Source: Novosphingobium album (ex Hu et al. 2023)
GTDB taxonomy: Bacteria; Pseudomonadota; Alphaproteobacteria; Sphingomonadales; Sphingomonadaceae
DNA length: 64,000 nt
Reading direction: 5' to 3'
NCBI RefSeq assembly: GCF_022832385.1
Contig: NZ_JALHLE010000001.1
Span: 1-64,000 of the forward strand
Below, one piece after another: positions 32,776-42,316 of this stretch; within the stretch, counting starts at the first letter, position 1; each line of letters opens with the position of its first letter. The notes beneath the pieces were generated by a model. The model did no database searches and had not been told where the DNA came from. It saw only the letters and a list, made by a program, of their open reading frames with translations. Made by a program: the position numbers and the translations under genes.

Positions 32776-34100
32776 TGGCCGGTCGTGTCGTCGCGATGTT
32801 CCGCCGGCTGGGGCTGCCCGAGCGCCTGCTCGGCATCCTCTTGCTGGTTATCGTCGTCGATTTTCTTGCAAATTCACTGCTGTTCGACCGAGCCAACTCG
32901 TTCGAACTGCGGCGTGACGATGCGCAGCGCATCGCAGAGAACCTCGTACTCTCCACCCGCATGCTCGAACGCGCCGCCCCCGGTGAGCGCGCTGCTCTTG
33001 CGGGAGCCCTCAGCACAGATCACTTTACGCTCGACTGGACTGGTCCCGAAGACCGCCGGCGCGGCTCGCTCGGCCTTGCCAACCTGCGCGCGCAGGTAGT
33101 CGAGATCGAACCCGAACTGGCTTATGCAGACCTGGAACTGCACCTCGAGGAGCTGCCCGGCAAGGGTAATATCGGCGGCTCGCTCAAGCTCGTTGATCGT
33201 AGCGTCCTGCGCTTCCACACCCATGCCCATGCGGCCTGGACTCTGACGGCCGGACGCATCATCAGCATGCTTCTGCCCACCCTGCTGCTGATCGTGCTCG
33301 CCTGGATCCTGCTTCGCGCGACCCTGAAACCGCTGCGCAATCTGATTGGCGCGACCCGGCATCTTGGCTCTGGGCCGCTCGAACCGGTACCCGAGCGTGG
33401 CCCGGACGAACTGCGCAGCCTGATCCGCGCGCTCAACGAAATGCAGCAACGCATTCATCAGTCCCTGGTCGACCGCACCCAGACGATGCTGGCGATCGGC
33501 CACGACCTCAAGACCCCGCTGTCACGGATGCAGCTGCGGCTCGACGACGTTGCGGTCGCGCCTGAAGTGCGCGAGGGGTTGGCGCACGATATCGATGAGA
33601 TGCGGATGTTGCTCGAATCGCTGCAGGCTTATGTCGACAGCGACGGGCGCAACATCCGGCCCGAACGCATCGATATCGCCGTCATGGCCGAGACACTGGT
33701 CGATACCGCTGCGGACCACGGTGCCGATGCGGTCTATTCAGGCGCATCCCATCTGGAGGTCTATGTGCGGCCGGTCGCGATCCGCCGGGCTCTCTCGAAC
33801 CTGATCGAAAATGCCATCCATTACGGCGGCGGCGCCAGGGTTCATGTGCGCCAGGACGGCGGTGCGGCAGAGATCGTTGTCGAGGACGACGGCCCGGGAA
33901 TTCCGGAAGACCGGATCGCCGATGCACTTCAGCCTTTCGTGAGACTCGACACATCCCGCGCCCGGGATACGGCCGGAATGGGGCTGGGCCTTCCCATCGT
34001 ACGCAAGGCCGTACGCATGGAACATGGCACGCTGGACTTGCGCAACCGGCCTGAAGGCGGCTTGCGCGCGACGATCAGGCTTCCGCTGGCCGCAGATTGA
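32775..34100 (+). CDS. Sensor histidine kinase (EnvZ-like architecture)
   Basis: 441 residues. Membrane segments at about 19-37 and 162-180 enclose a periplasmic domain of roughly 120 residues. HAMP follows (RATLKPLRNLIGATRHLGSG), then the H-box with His243 (AIGHDLKTPLSRMQL), N-box (LSNLIENAIHYGGG) and G-box (EDDGPGIPEDRI), ending in GMGLGLPIVRKAV. It phosphorylates the adjacent regulator. The stimulus is unknown; the secreted protein upstream and the carbonic anhydrase/SulP genes downstream are possible connections. Confidence 0.92.
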   Translation: MAGRVVAMFRRLGLPERLLGILLLVIVVDFLANSLLFDRANSFELRRDDAQRIAENLVLSTRMLERAAPGERAALAGALSTDHFTLDWTGPEDRRRGSLGLANLRAQVVEIEPELAYADLELHLEELPGKGNIGGSLKLVDRSVLRFHTHAHAAWTLTAGRIISMLLPTLLLIVLAWILLRATLKPLRNLIGATRHLGSGPLEPVPERGPDELRSLIRALNEMQQRIHQSLVDRTQTMLAIGHDLKTPLSRMQLRLDDVAVAPEVREGLAHDIDEMRMLLESLQAYVDSDGRNIRPERIDIAVMAETLVDTAADHGADAVYSGASHLEVYVRPVAIRRALSNLIENAIHYGGGARVHVRQDGGAAEIVVEDDGPGIPEDRIADALQPFVRLDTSRARDTAGMGLGLPIVRKAVRMEHGTLDLRNRPEGGLRATIRLPLAAD

Positions 34101-34231
34101 GCGCCTGCTGCGACGCAGCAAGAATTCGTTACATTCGCGAACGATAGAGGAAAACACCGGCACCTAACTTTCGGGATAACGCAGCGGCATCGGGCCGCAT
34201 GCGGATTGTGACCCAAAGAAAGGTGACCGAC

Positions 34232-34921
34232 GTGAACGAATTGATCGGCCGCGTTTTCCATTTCGAAAAGTCGATATTTCCCGCGCACGGCGAACTGTTC
34301 GGCAAGCTGACCACCCACGGCCAGGAACCCAAGGCGCTGATGATCTCCTGCGCGGATTCGCGCATTGTGCCCGAACAGATCATGCAGGCGCAGCCCGGAG
34401 ACCTGTTCGTGTGCCGCAATGCCGGTAACATCGTCCCGCCCTACGCGACGATGAACGGCGGCGTGACCTCCACGGTGGAATATGCCGTCGCTGCCCTTGG
34501 CGTGCGCGACATCATCGTATGCGGCCATTCCGACTGCGGCGCGATGAAAGCGCTCAGCGACCCGACCGGGCTGGAAGCCATGCCGAACGTCGCTGCCTGG
34601 CTGCGCCACGGCGCGGCGGCCGAACACATCGTCAGCACCTGCCATGGCGAGCTCGAAGGCAAGGAGCGCGTTCGTGCGATCAGCCTCGAGAACATCATTG
34701 CCCAGATCAGCCACTTGCGCACGCACCCTGCCGTGGCAGCCGCCATCGCGCGCGGCGAAATGACACTGCACGGCTGGTTCGTCGATATTCACGCCGGGCA
34801 GGTGCTGGGGCTCGACGGCGATAGCGGCGAATTCGTGGCGCTGCGCGAAGACCGCGATCTGCCGGTTGCGCTGGCTGCCCGCACGCGGATTGCGACCGAA
34901 TTCGCGGAGGCCGCCGAATGA
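34232..34921 (+). CDS. Beta-class carbonic anhydrase
   Basis: 229 residues from the GTG at 34232, which has AAGGTGA 5 nt upstream and is preferred to the earlier ATG. Zinc ligands Cys40, His99 and Cys102 (ISCADSR and CGHSDCGAM) with the Asp42-Arg44 dyad. It interconverts carbon dioxide and bicarbonate in the cytoplasm. The stop overlaps the SulP transporter start (ATGA), a coupling that suggests bicarbonate is the transported anion. Confidence 0.93.
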   Translation: MNELIGRVFHFEKSIFPAHGELFGKLTTHGQEPKALMISCADSRIVPEQIMQAQPGDLFVCRNAGNIVPPYATMNGGVTSTVEYAVAALGVRDIIVCGHSDCGAMKALSDPTGLEAMPNVAAWLRHGAAAEHIVSTCHGELEGKERVRAISLENIIAQISHLRTHPAVAAAIARGEMTLHGWFVDIHAGQVLGLDGDSGEFVALREDRDLPVALAARTRIATEFAEAAE

Positions 34922-36459
34922 GCGCATCTCTCGCCGCTACGGGCGAGGCGCGCAGTGGTCTCTTCGCCCATTTCGGGCGTGATTTCACCGCGTCCATCGT
35001 CGTGTTCCTGGTGGCGATGCCGCTGTGCATGGGCATCGCCATCGCCTCCGGCGTGCCGCCGGAAAAGGGCCTTGTCACCGGCATCATCGGCGGCATCGTC
35101 GTGGGCTTGCTCGCAGGTTCGCCGCTGCAGGTCAGCGGCCCTGCCGCAGGCCTCGCCGTCATCGTCTTCGAATTCGTGCGCGAGCATGGCCTCGAAGCGC
35201 TTGGCCCGGTGCTGCTGCTGGCCGGTGTGCTCCAGGTCGTCGCCGGAGCCCTCAAGCTCGGAGGCCTGTTCCGTGCGATCAGCCCGGCCGTCGTGCATGG
35301 CATGCTCGCCGGTATCGGCGCACTCATCGTGATCGGCCAGTTCCACATCCTGTTCGATGAAAAGCCGCTGTCCAGCGGGCTAGAGAACATGGCGATGATG
35401 CCTGCCCGTGTACTCGGACTCGACTTCTCCGATGTCGCCGCCACCGAACTCGCACTCGCGCTCGGCCTGCTGACGATCGGCGTGATGATCGGCTGGGAAA
35501 AGCTGCGTCCCAAATCGATGGCGCTCGTCCCCGGCGCCCTGCTCGGCGTAATGGCCGCCACCCTGCTTGCCTGGGGCATGAGCCTTGAAGTCGCGCGCAT
35601 TCAGGTGCCCGAATCGATCGGTGCGGCCTTTGCCTTGCCGACATCCGCCAGCTGGTTCGCTCCGCTGGCCAACCCGTCGCTGATCGTTGCCGCACTTGCC
35701 ATCGCCTTCATCGCCAGCGCCGAAACGCTGCTTTCTGCCGCTGCGGTGGACCGCATGCACGATGGCGTGCGCACCAAGTACGACAAGGAACTGAGTGCAC
35801 AGGGCGTCGGCAACCTGCTGTGCGGTCTCGTCGGCGCGCTGCCGATGACCGGCGTCATCGTGCGCAGTTCTGCCAACGTGCAGGCAGGCGCCAAGACCCG
35901 GCTCTCGGCGATGCTGCACGGCGTCTGGATCCTGGGCTTCGTGGCCGTCCTGCCCTGGCTGCTTGCGGAAGTGCCGATGGCAGCGCTGGGCGGCGTGCTG
36001 GTGGTGACCGGCTGGAAGCTCGTGAGCCTCAAGCATGTGCGCCACCTGTTCAAGGCCCACGGTTTCCTGCCGGCAGCGGTCTGGGCGGTGACGTTCATCC
36101 TTGTCGTGACGACGGACCTGCTGACCGGCGTGCTGGTTGGCCTGGCGCTGACGGCGCTCGAACTTCTGCCGCACCTCAAGGAACTGCGCCTCAAGGTGCA
36201 TCAGCATGACGACGACGAGGAAACCCGCCTCGAGATCCACGGCGCCGCGACCTTCGTCGGCCTGACCAAACTGAATGCCGCGCTTGAACGCCAGCCGGCG
36301 GGCCGGCCGGTCCACCTCGATCTCGGCAAGGTCAAGGCCATGGATCACACCACCGCCGAAACCTTGAGCGAATGGATCCACCGCCGCCGTCAGAGCGGTC
36401 ATCAGGACCGTGTCACGGGCCATCCTTCGGTCCTGCGTCCGCTGCCTCTCGGCAACTGA
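34918..36459 (+). CDS. SulP-family anion transporter (bicarbonate-type) with STAS-like tail
   Basis: 513 residues. About 12-14 membrane segments; the N-terminal FTASIVVFLVAMPLCMGIAIASGVPPEKGL matches the SulP signature, and IGGIVVGLLAGSPLQVSGPAAGLAVIV follows. After residue about 425 a short cytoplasmic STAS-like domain is present (LEIHGAATFVGLTKLN, VHLDLGKVKAMDHTTAETL). It is translationally coupled to carbonic anhydrase; such pairs are thought to import bicarbonate. Sulfate transport is less likely in this context. Confidence 0.9.
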   Translation: MSASLAATGEARSGLFAHFGRDFTASIVVFLVAMPLCMGIAIASGVPPEKGLVTGIIGGIVVGLLAGSPLQVSGPAAGLAVIVFEFVREHGLEALGPVLLLAGVLQVVAGALKLGGLFRAISPAVVHGMLAGIGALIVIGQFHILFDEKPLSSGLENMAMMPARVLGLDFSDVAATELALALGLLTIGVMIGWEKLRPKSMALVPGALLGVMAATLLAWGMSLEVARIQVPESIGAAFALPTSASWFAPLANPSLIVAALAIAFIASAETLLSAAAVDRMHDGVRTKYDKELSAQGVGNLLCGLVGALPMTGVIVRSSANVQAGAKTRLSAMLHGVWILGFVAVLPWLLAEVPMAALGGVLVVTGWKLVSLKHVRHLFKAHGFLPAAVWAVTFILVVTTDLLTGVLVGLALTALELLPHLKELRLKVHQHDDDEETRLEIHGAATFVGLTKLNAALERQPAGRPVHLDLGKVKAMDHTTAETLSEWIHRRRQSGHQDRVTGHPSVLRPLPLGN

Positions 36460-36508
36460 CCCAATTTACCTGGTGGCCGGACACCCTCACGTTCGGTCCC
36501 CCTACCTT

Positions 36509-36546
36509 CCGGGCGGACATGCGCATGCACGTCCGCCCGGCTTTCT
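36509..36546 (+). terminator. Terminator after the SulP gene
   Basis: CCGGGCGGAC and GTCCGCCCGG form a 10-bp GC stem around a 12-nt loop, followed by CTTTCT. It lies 50 nt after the SulP stop. Confidence 0.65.
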
Positions 36547-36722
36547 GTCCGAGGGATCGCCGGGGCGCAGAAACATTTCGTCACACGCCAGAAAACGAAC
36601 CGACAAGCCTTCCCGGTAGGCCGGATGGGCCGGCGCGAAACGCGCTCGCCACGAAGCAGAGTTCGGCGCGTCGGCCGCAGGATGGGACGGATAAATCACA
36701 TCAACATGAGGGCGTTCCCAAT

Positions 36723-37562
36723 ATGAAAACTCGTCTGCTTGCCGGCGCCGCAGGTCTTGCTGCTGCCTGTCTCGCGTTTGCTGCTCCCGCCGCAGCGCAG
36801 GATATCCCCGAATCGATCACCGTCTCGGGCAGCGCTGCCCTGGTCACCGACTACCGTTTCCGCGGCGTCTCGATGACCGACAAGGAAATGGCGGTTCAGG
36901 CTGGCCTGAGCGTTTCGCACGAGAGCGGCGTCTACATCGGTACCTGGGCCTCGAACCTGTCGGGCTGGGGCACCTTCGGCGGTTCCAACATGGAACTCGA
37001 CATCTACGGCGGCTTCGCCACCGAGATCGCCAGCGGTGTCACGCTTGACGTCGGCCTGACCTGGTACATGTTCCCCGGCGGCCTCGACACGACCGACTTT
37101 GCGGAACCCTATGTGAAGCTCTCGGGCGATGTCGGCCCGGCCAGCATCCTCGTCGGCGTCGCCTATGCGCCCAAGCAGGAAGCGCTCGGCACCTGGTACA
37201 ACAGCGCCGCCTCGGTCGACTATGACAACCCGGGCGACAAGAACGACAACCTCTATCTGTGGGCCGATGCCAGCGTCGGCATCCCGGACACCGCCCTGAC
37301 GCTCAAGGCGCACCTCGGCTACTCTGATGGCAACCCCGGCCTCGGCCCCTGGGGCACCAGTCCGGCACCGACCGGCAAGTACGTGGACTGGATGCTGGGT
37401 GCGGACTACGTTCTCGGTCCGGTGACGCTCGGCGTGTCGTATATCGACACCGACCTCACGAAGTCCGAAACGGCCTACCTGCAGCCGAACTTCTCGTCGA
37501 CCAAGAACGGTTCGTCGATCGCGGGATCGACGGTTGTGTTCTCGCTTTCCGCAGGCTTCTGA
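36723..37562 (+). CDS. TorF-family putative porin
   Basis: 279 residues from the ATG at 36723. Signal MKTRLLAGAAGLAAACLAFAAPAAAQ, then VSGSAALVTDYRFRGVSMTDKEMAVQAGLSVSHESGVYIG, the TorF (TIGR02001) wording, alternating beta strands and a C-terminal Phe (SLSAGF), the usual outer-membrane barrel end. It would form a diffusion or uptake pore. Monocistronic, with a strong terminator downstream. Confidence 0.9.
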   Translation: MKTRLLAGAAGLAAACLAFAAPAAAQDIPESITVSGSAALVTDYRFRGVSMTDKEMAVQAGLSVSHESGVYIGTWASNLSGWGTFGGSNMELDIYGGFATEIASGVTLDVGLTWYMFPGGLDTTDFAEPYVKLSGDVGPASILVGVAYAPKQEALGTWYNSAASVDYDNPGDKNDNLYLWADASVGIPDTALTLKAHLGYSDGNPGLGPWGTSPAPTGKYVDWMLGADYVLGPVTLGVSYIDTDLTKSETAYLQPNFSSTKNGSSIAGSTVVFSLSAGF

Positions 37563-37601
37563 GCCTTAGCGAGCACAGCCTTGGCGGCATGACCGCCATC
37601 C

Positions 37602-37634
37602 GAACGCCCGGCCATCTGGCCGGGCGTTCTTCGT
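37602..37634 (+). terminator. Rho-independent terminator after the porin gene
   Basis: GAACGCCCGGCC and GGCCGGGCGTTC (12 bp) with loop ATCT, followed by TTCGTT. It is 40 nt after the porin stop. Confidence 0.8.
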
Positions 37635-37889
37635 TCACCGTTGATGCTTCGCACCATCTGAACGCTCCAAAGCCACGATGCCACCATATGGGGCCCGTTC
37701 ACCGCTCAACCGCGGAAGCGAGAGGCAGCGGGATACTGCACGAACTGAAGCTGAGCCTGCGATGCCCATGCCGGACGCATCTCCCTGTATGAAACAGATC
37801 TTTTTTGCACCGCAGCAATTTGGGCCCTGCGCACTGTGCATGGGATCGGGTATGCCGCACTTCTGTCAGGCTTGCAGGGGGATCCGGGA

Positions 37890-39005
37890 ATGCACAGGAC
37901 CACAGCTTCGCGCGGCACGGTTGCCCGGGGCACCGCGGCGGCAGTGGCCAATGCGAAGACCGGTTCTCTCGCAGCAGGGCACAGCGTCGCACCTTCTGGC
38001 TATCGGCCGCAACTGGACGGCTTGCGGGCGCTGGCGTGCCTGGGCGTTCTCTACTCGCACCTGTGGGTGGAGGAATCGATGCTGGGCCACGCAGGCGTCC
38101 GGCTGTTCTTCACGTTATCCGGCTACCTCATCACGCTCATCCTGCTGGACGACGCTGACAAGCGTGCATTGGGTCTTCCCCGGCAACCCCTCTGGCATTT
38201 CTATGCGCGCCGCGCCTTGCGGCTCTGGCCCGCCTACTACGCAGCGCTGGCCATTGCGCTGATAACCAATGTGCATGACCTGCGCGACAGCGCGACGTGG
38301 CACATCCTGTATGCCACCAACATCTATTTCGCCGTGACCAATAACTGGTGGCCGCAGGTAATCGTGTCCTGGTGGTCACTCTCCGTCGAAGAACAGTTCT
38401 ACCTTGTCTGGCCCATTCTGCTGCTGGCCGTTCCGCGCCGCTGGCAAGCTGCCTCGGCAATTGCATTCTGCCTGGGCGGCCTGATGCTTCGCGCGCTCTT
38501 CCCGTCAGACAGCGTAGCCTACTACACCTTGCCATTCGCATCATTGGACTCGCTCACAGGCGGTGCCTTGCTGGCCATGGCCGAGCATCGCGGCCGTCTG
38601 AGCAAGTGGTTTCCGCTGATCGCGCTTCCGGTGCTCGCACTGCAACTGTGGGCCTGGGAGCTTCCCCCCGCGCTGGCGACACAGTGCTACGAAACATCGT
38701 TCGCCGTGGTCTTCACCTGCATCGTTGCCGTGTTGAGCAGGGGCTATGCAGGGCCATTGAACTGGATTTTCGGCAGCCCGCTCGCACGCTATCTCGGCAA
38801 GATCAGCTATGGCATCTATCTCTACCACATGTTCGTGCGTGTGCTGCTCCAGGAATTTTCCTACCCCCTCGCCCCATCGCTGATGACGGTGGGTTTCCAC
38901 ATGTTTGCCGTGGGAACGCTGCTCACCGTCGCGCTGGCTTCGCTATCCTGGTACGTGCTGGAAGCCCCCATGAACCGCTTGAAGCGACATGTCTCCTATC
39001 CCTGA
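37890..39005 (+). CDS. Acyltransferase family 3 (OafA/YrhL-like) membrane protein
   Basis: 371 residues from the ATG at 37890 (AGGGGGATCC upstream). The motif RPQLDGLRALACLGVLYSH with the catalytic-type His, then GVRLFFTLSGYLIT and FYARRALRLWPAYY, are hallmarks. About ten membrane segments. Such enzymes O-acylate surface polysaccharides, lipids or antibiotics. No partner genes adjoin it, so the acceptor is unknown. Confidence 0.9.
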   Translation: MHRTTASRGTVARGTAAAVANAKTGSLAAGHSVAPSGYRPQLDGLRALACLGVLYSHLWVEESMLGHAGVRLFFTLSGYLITLILLDDADKRALGLPRQPLWHFYARRALRLWPAYYAALAIALITNVHDLRDSATWHILYATNIYFAVTNNWWPQVIVSWWSLSVEEQFYLVWPILLLAVPRRWQAASAIAFCLGGLMLRALFPSDSVAYYTLPFASLDSLTGGALLAMAEHRGRLSKWFPLIALPVLALQLWAWELPPALATQCYETSFAVVFTCIVAVLSRGYAGPLNWIFGSPLARYLGKISYGIYLYHMFVRVLLQEFSYPLAPSLMTVGFHMFAVGTLLTVALASLSWYVLEAPMNRLKRHVSYP

Positions 39006-39025
39006 GACGCGGATGGCGAAGGGGT

Positions 39026-39574
39026 TCAGCCGCGAAAGGCAATGACGCGGATCGGCCGCCACAACCCGTCTTCCCAGGCATAGAGACCAAAGCCACGGAA
39101 GCGGAACGATGCCGGGCGGACTTCTGCGGCAAGACGGGTCTGAAGCGCGCGGGCCTCTTCCGGCCTGACCTTGTTCTGCACAGTCACGTGAAGACGCAGC
39201 GGGCGTGTGTCCTGATCGGTCATCAGGCCGTGCATTCGCTCGGCGATGCGAGCGTGCAATTCCACCATCGCCGGACTGTCGACTGCAAGCGCCGTTCCGC
39301 GATCAAGCTTCATCAGCCCTTCGATACGGGCGTGCGGTGCAGGACTGCGCGCCAGTTCGCCCAGAACCTGCAGCAGTTCCCCCTCAACCGATGGCGGCAA
39401 GGCGTGGAACAGGGTGGCGTGCGCCCGCAACCGGTTACGCTCGGGCGGATAGTGGGCGCGCCGCAAGGCATCCGTCCACGCCAGCACGTCCGGCGGCAGT
39501 TCCGCCGTGATCAGCAAGGGGGCACCGGGCTTCCGCGGCCCTTTCGCGATCCAGTCGCTGGCGGTGGCGCTCAC
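39026..39574 (-). CDS. 2'-5' RNA ligase / cyclic phosphodiesterase family protein
   Basis: 182 residues from the GTG at 39574, overlapping the mltG stop. Two HxT motifs, HATL and HVTV, define the 2H phosphoesterase fold. Members open 2',3'-cyclic phosphates or ligate tRNA halves. It ends the acpP-fabF-mltG gene row; the link to fatty-acid or wall synthesis is probably only transcriptional. Confidence 0.85.
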   Translation of the reverse strand: MSATASDWIAKGPRKPGAPLLITAELPPDVLAWTDALRRAHYPPERNRLRAHATLFHALPPSVEGELLQVLGELARSPAPHARIEGLMKLDRGTALAVDSPAMVELHARIAERMHGLMTDQDTRPLRLHVTVQNKVRPEEARALQTRLAAEVRPASFRFRGFGLYAWEDGLWRPIRVIAFRG

Positions 39575-40545
39575 AGTTCCCCGCGCTCGCGCCGGATGGC
39601 GAACCACCTGGCGACGTTGGCGTTGTGTTGTTCGAGGGTATCGGCAAAAGCATGCCCGCCACTTCCGTCCGCCACCATGTAGAGCGCACCAGTCCTGGCG
39701 GGATGGAGCACGGCTTCAATCGACGCCTTGCCCGGATTGGTGATGGGGTGCTTGGGCAGGCCAGTCATGGTGTATGTGTTGTAGTCATTGACCGCCTGGA
39801 TTTCGGACTGGCGTATCCGGCGCCCCAGCGGCTTGCCCTGGGTAATCGGATAGATGATCGTCGGATCGGCCTGTAGCAGCATGCCTTTCCTGAGGCGGTT
39901 CGAATAGAGCCCGGCGACCTGACGCCGTTCTTCGGGTTTGCCGGTTTCCTTCTCGACGATCGAAGCGAGGACCACAGCCTCTTCCGGGGTCTTCACTGCA
40001 AGATCCGGTCCACGTTTGGCCCAGAGTTCCTCCAACGTGCGGCGCATCGCTGCCTGCATCCGGCGCAGTACCGCCTCGCGCGGTTCGCCCGCGTCGAACG
40101 CATAGCTGTCCGGCAGTACAGAGCCTTCCTTGGGCACGGCGACATCGCCCGTGAGCTGCGGCACGGCCATCAGCCGCTCCTGAACCATGATGGACGGCAT
40201 GCCCTCGGGGATCATCACGAAGCGGCGGATGACATCATCGCTGCAGATGATCGACAGCACCCGGCTGGGGCTGGCGTGGGCAGGAATCTTGAACTCGCCC
40301 GCCTTGATGCCACTGCCGCCGCCAAAGATCCGGGCGCGCAGGGCGAACCCGCTGGCGGAGCGGACCACGCCCTTTTCCTCGAGCTGCCCGGCGACAACCG
40401 CCAGGCTCGCACCATTGGGGACGACGAAGTTCTGGTCCTTCTCCAGCGGGCCGGACGCATACCAGCCACCGAAAAAACTCCAGAGGGTCAACAGCACGGC
40501 TACGGCCAGAACCGCAGCCAGTCCGCACCCGCGCCGGGACATCAT
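39571..40545 (-). CDS. mltG: Endolytic murein transglycosylase MltG
   Basis: 324 residues. One N-terminal membrane anchor (about 9-26), a LysM-like segment, and the YceG core with IVEKETGKPEERRQVAGLYSNRL (residues 196-218), which contains the catalytic Glu, and LQADPTIIYP. MltG cuts nascent glycan chains at the inner membrane and sets their length. Next to fabF, as in many proteobacteria. Confidence 0.95.
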   Translation of the reverse strand: MMSRRGCGLAAVLAVAVLLTLWSFFGGWYASGPLEKDQNFVVPNGASLAVVAGQLEEKGVVRSASGFALRARIFGGGSGIKAGEFKIPAHASPSRVLSIICSDDVIRRFVMIPEGMPSIMVQERLMAVPQLTGDVAVPKEGSVLPDSYAFDAGEPREAVLRRMQAAMRRTLEELWAKRGPDLAVKTPEEAVVLASIVEKETGKPEERRQVAGLYSNRLRKGMLLQADPTIIYPITQGKPLGRRIRQSEIQAVNDYNTYTMTGLPKHPITNPGKASIEAVLHPARTGALYMVADGSGGHAFADTLEQHNANVARWFAIRRERGEL

Positions 40546-40561
40546 TGTCCTGCTCCGGCTC

Positions 40562-41821
40562 TCAGTCGATCTTGCGCATGATCAGGCTGGCATTGGTGCC
40601 GCCGAAGCCGAAGCTGTTGTTCAGCACCGCGCGCACTTCACGCTTGCGGGCCACCTTGGGGACAAGGTCAACGCCCTCGCAGCCCTCGTCAGGATTGTCG
40701 AGGTTGAGCGTCGGCGGCACGATCTGGTCGCGCATAGCCAGGATGCAGAAGATCGCTTCCACCGCACCGGCGCCGCCGAGCAGATGGCCAATGGCCGACT
40801 TGGTCGAACTCATCGAGACATTGTCCATGGCATCGCCGAACAGGCGGCGAACCGCGCCCAGTTCGATGGTATCGGCCATGGTCGAAGTGCCATGTGCGTT
40901 GATGTAGTCGATATCGGCAGGCGTCAGGCCGGCCTTCTTGAGCGCGGCGGACATCGAGCGGAACGCGCCGTCCATTTCCGGATCGGGCGCCGTCACGTGA
41001 TAGGCATCGCCCGAAAGGCCATAGCCGATGACTTCTGCATAGATCTTCGCACCGCGCGCCTTGGCGTGTTCGTATTCTTCGAGCACGACGACACCGGCGC
41101 CCTCGCCCATCACGAAGCCGTCGCGATCCCTGTCGTAAGGGCGGCTCGCTTCTTCGGGGCGGTCGTTATAACTGCAGTTGAGCGCGCGCGCCTGCGCGAA
41201 GCCGGCAATACCGATCGGGCAGATGGTCGACTCCGCGCCGCCTGCGAGCATGATGTCAGCATCATCGTCGCGGATCATGCGCGCGGCATCACCGATCGAA
41301 TGCGCGCCGGTCGAACAGGCCGTCACAACGGCATGGTTCGGGCCCTTGAGGCCATACTTGATCGAAACCTGGCCCGAGATCAGATTGATCAGACGGCCAT
41401 GAACGAAGTGCGGCGAAACTCGGCTAGGACCACGATTGGCCAGCACAAGCGATTCACTCTCGATGCCCGGCAGTCCGCCGATACCCGAACCGATCGAACA
41501 ACCCGCGCGCAGCTTGGTCGCTTCGTCCATGTCTTCCAGACCAGCGTCCTCGATGGCCTGACCTGCCGCATCGATGCCGAAGATAATGAAAGGATCGACC
41601 TGGCGCTGGATCTTGTGATCGACGCGCTTGTTGGGGTCGAAGCCATATTCATGATCGGCAGGCTTCACTTCGCAGGCGATCTGGCACTTCTGGTCCGACG
41701 CATCGAACTTGGTGATTGGACCTGCCCCGCTCTTGCTGGCGAGGATGTTCTTCCACGTCGTTTCCACATCAGCCCCAAGCGGGGTGACGAGACCAAGACC
41801 GGTGACAACAACACGACGCAT
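40562..41821 (-). CDS. fabF: 3-oxoacyl-[ACP] synthase II
   Basis: 419 residues. Thiolase fold with catalytic Cys169 (TACSTGAHSIGDA), His310 (NAHGTSTMAD) and His346 (SAIGHLLGG). It condenses acyl-ACP with malonyl-ACP in fatty-acid elongation. It lies between acpP and mltG in one leftward row. Confidence 0.96.
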   Translation of the reverse strand: MRRVVVTGLGLVTPLGADVETTWKNILASKSGAGPITKFDASDQKCQIACEVKPADHEYGFDPNKRVDHKIQRQVDPFIIFGIDAAGQAIEDAGLEDMDEATKLRAGCSIGSGIGGLPGIESESLVLANRGPSRVSPHFVHGRLINLISGQVSIKYGLKGPNHAVVTACSTGAHSIGDAARMIRDDDADIMLAGGAESTICPIGIAGFAQARALNCSYNDRPEEASRPYDRDRDGFVMGEGAGVVVLEEYEHAKARGAKIYAEVIGYGLSGDAYHVTAPDPEMDGAFRSMSAALKKAGLTPADIDYINAHGTSTMADTIELGAVRRLFGDAMDNVSMSSTKSAIGHLLGGAGAVEAIFCILAMRDQIVPPTLNLDNPDEGCEGVDLVPKVARKREVRAVLNNSFGFGGTNASLIMRKID

Positions 41822-41978
41822 TATGCTCTCCGAAAATCGGCCAGCCGAACCAGATCGGCCTAAACGGCAACAGGCCCGCCCCCTTAGAGGTCGAGCCTGC
41901 CTATTTCAATGCAAGTTTACGCCCGTTTCCGCGCCCGGCCCAGAGGGCCGGACGGCGGTCAGGAACGCAGGGCCTTGC

Positions 41979-42215
41979 TCAGCCCTTGTTCTCTTCGATG
42001 TACTTGATGGCATCGGAGACGGTGCTGATCTTCTCGGCTGCATCGTCCGGAATCTCGACGCCGAACTCTTCCTCGAAAGCCATGACCAGCTCGACGATGT
42101 CGAGCGAGTCAGCGCCCAGATCGTCGATGAAGCTTGCTTCTTCAGTGACCTTGTCGGCTTCCACGCCGAGGTGCTCGACGACGATCTTCTTAACCCGATC
42201 GGCGGTATCGCTCAT
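41979..42215 (-). CDS. acpP: Acyl carrier protein
   Basis: 78 residues, acidic, with the phosphopantetheine site Ser37 in [12 protein letters not shown]. It carries acyl chains for FabF, encoded 157 nt downstream. The upstream 100-bp gap to aspS should hold the operon promoter. Confidence 0.97.
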   Translation of the reverse strand: MSDTADRVKKIVVEHLGVEADKVTEEASFIDDLGADSLDIVELVMAFEEEFGVEIPDDAAEKISTVSDAIKYIEENKG

Positions 42216-42316
42216 TCTTTGACCCCTTCACAAATCCGGAGGATTAAATCTCGCCAGCCGCCCTAATGACTGCTTGGCGTGCTGGCAAGTGCCATGCGCT
42301 ACTGGTTTCCAGAGGT

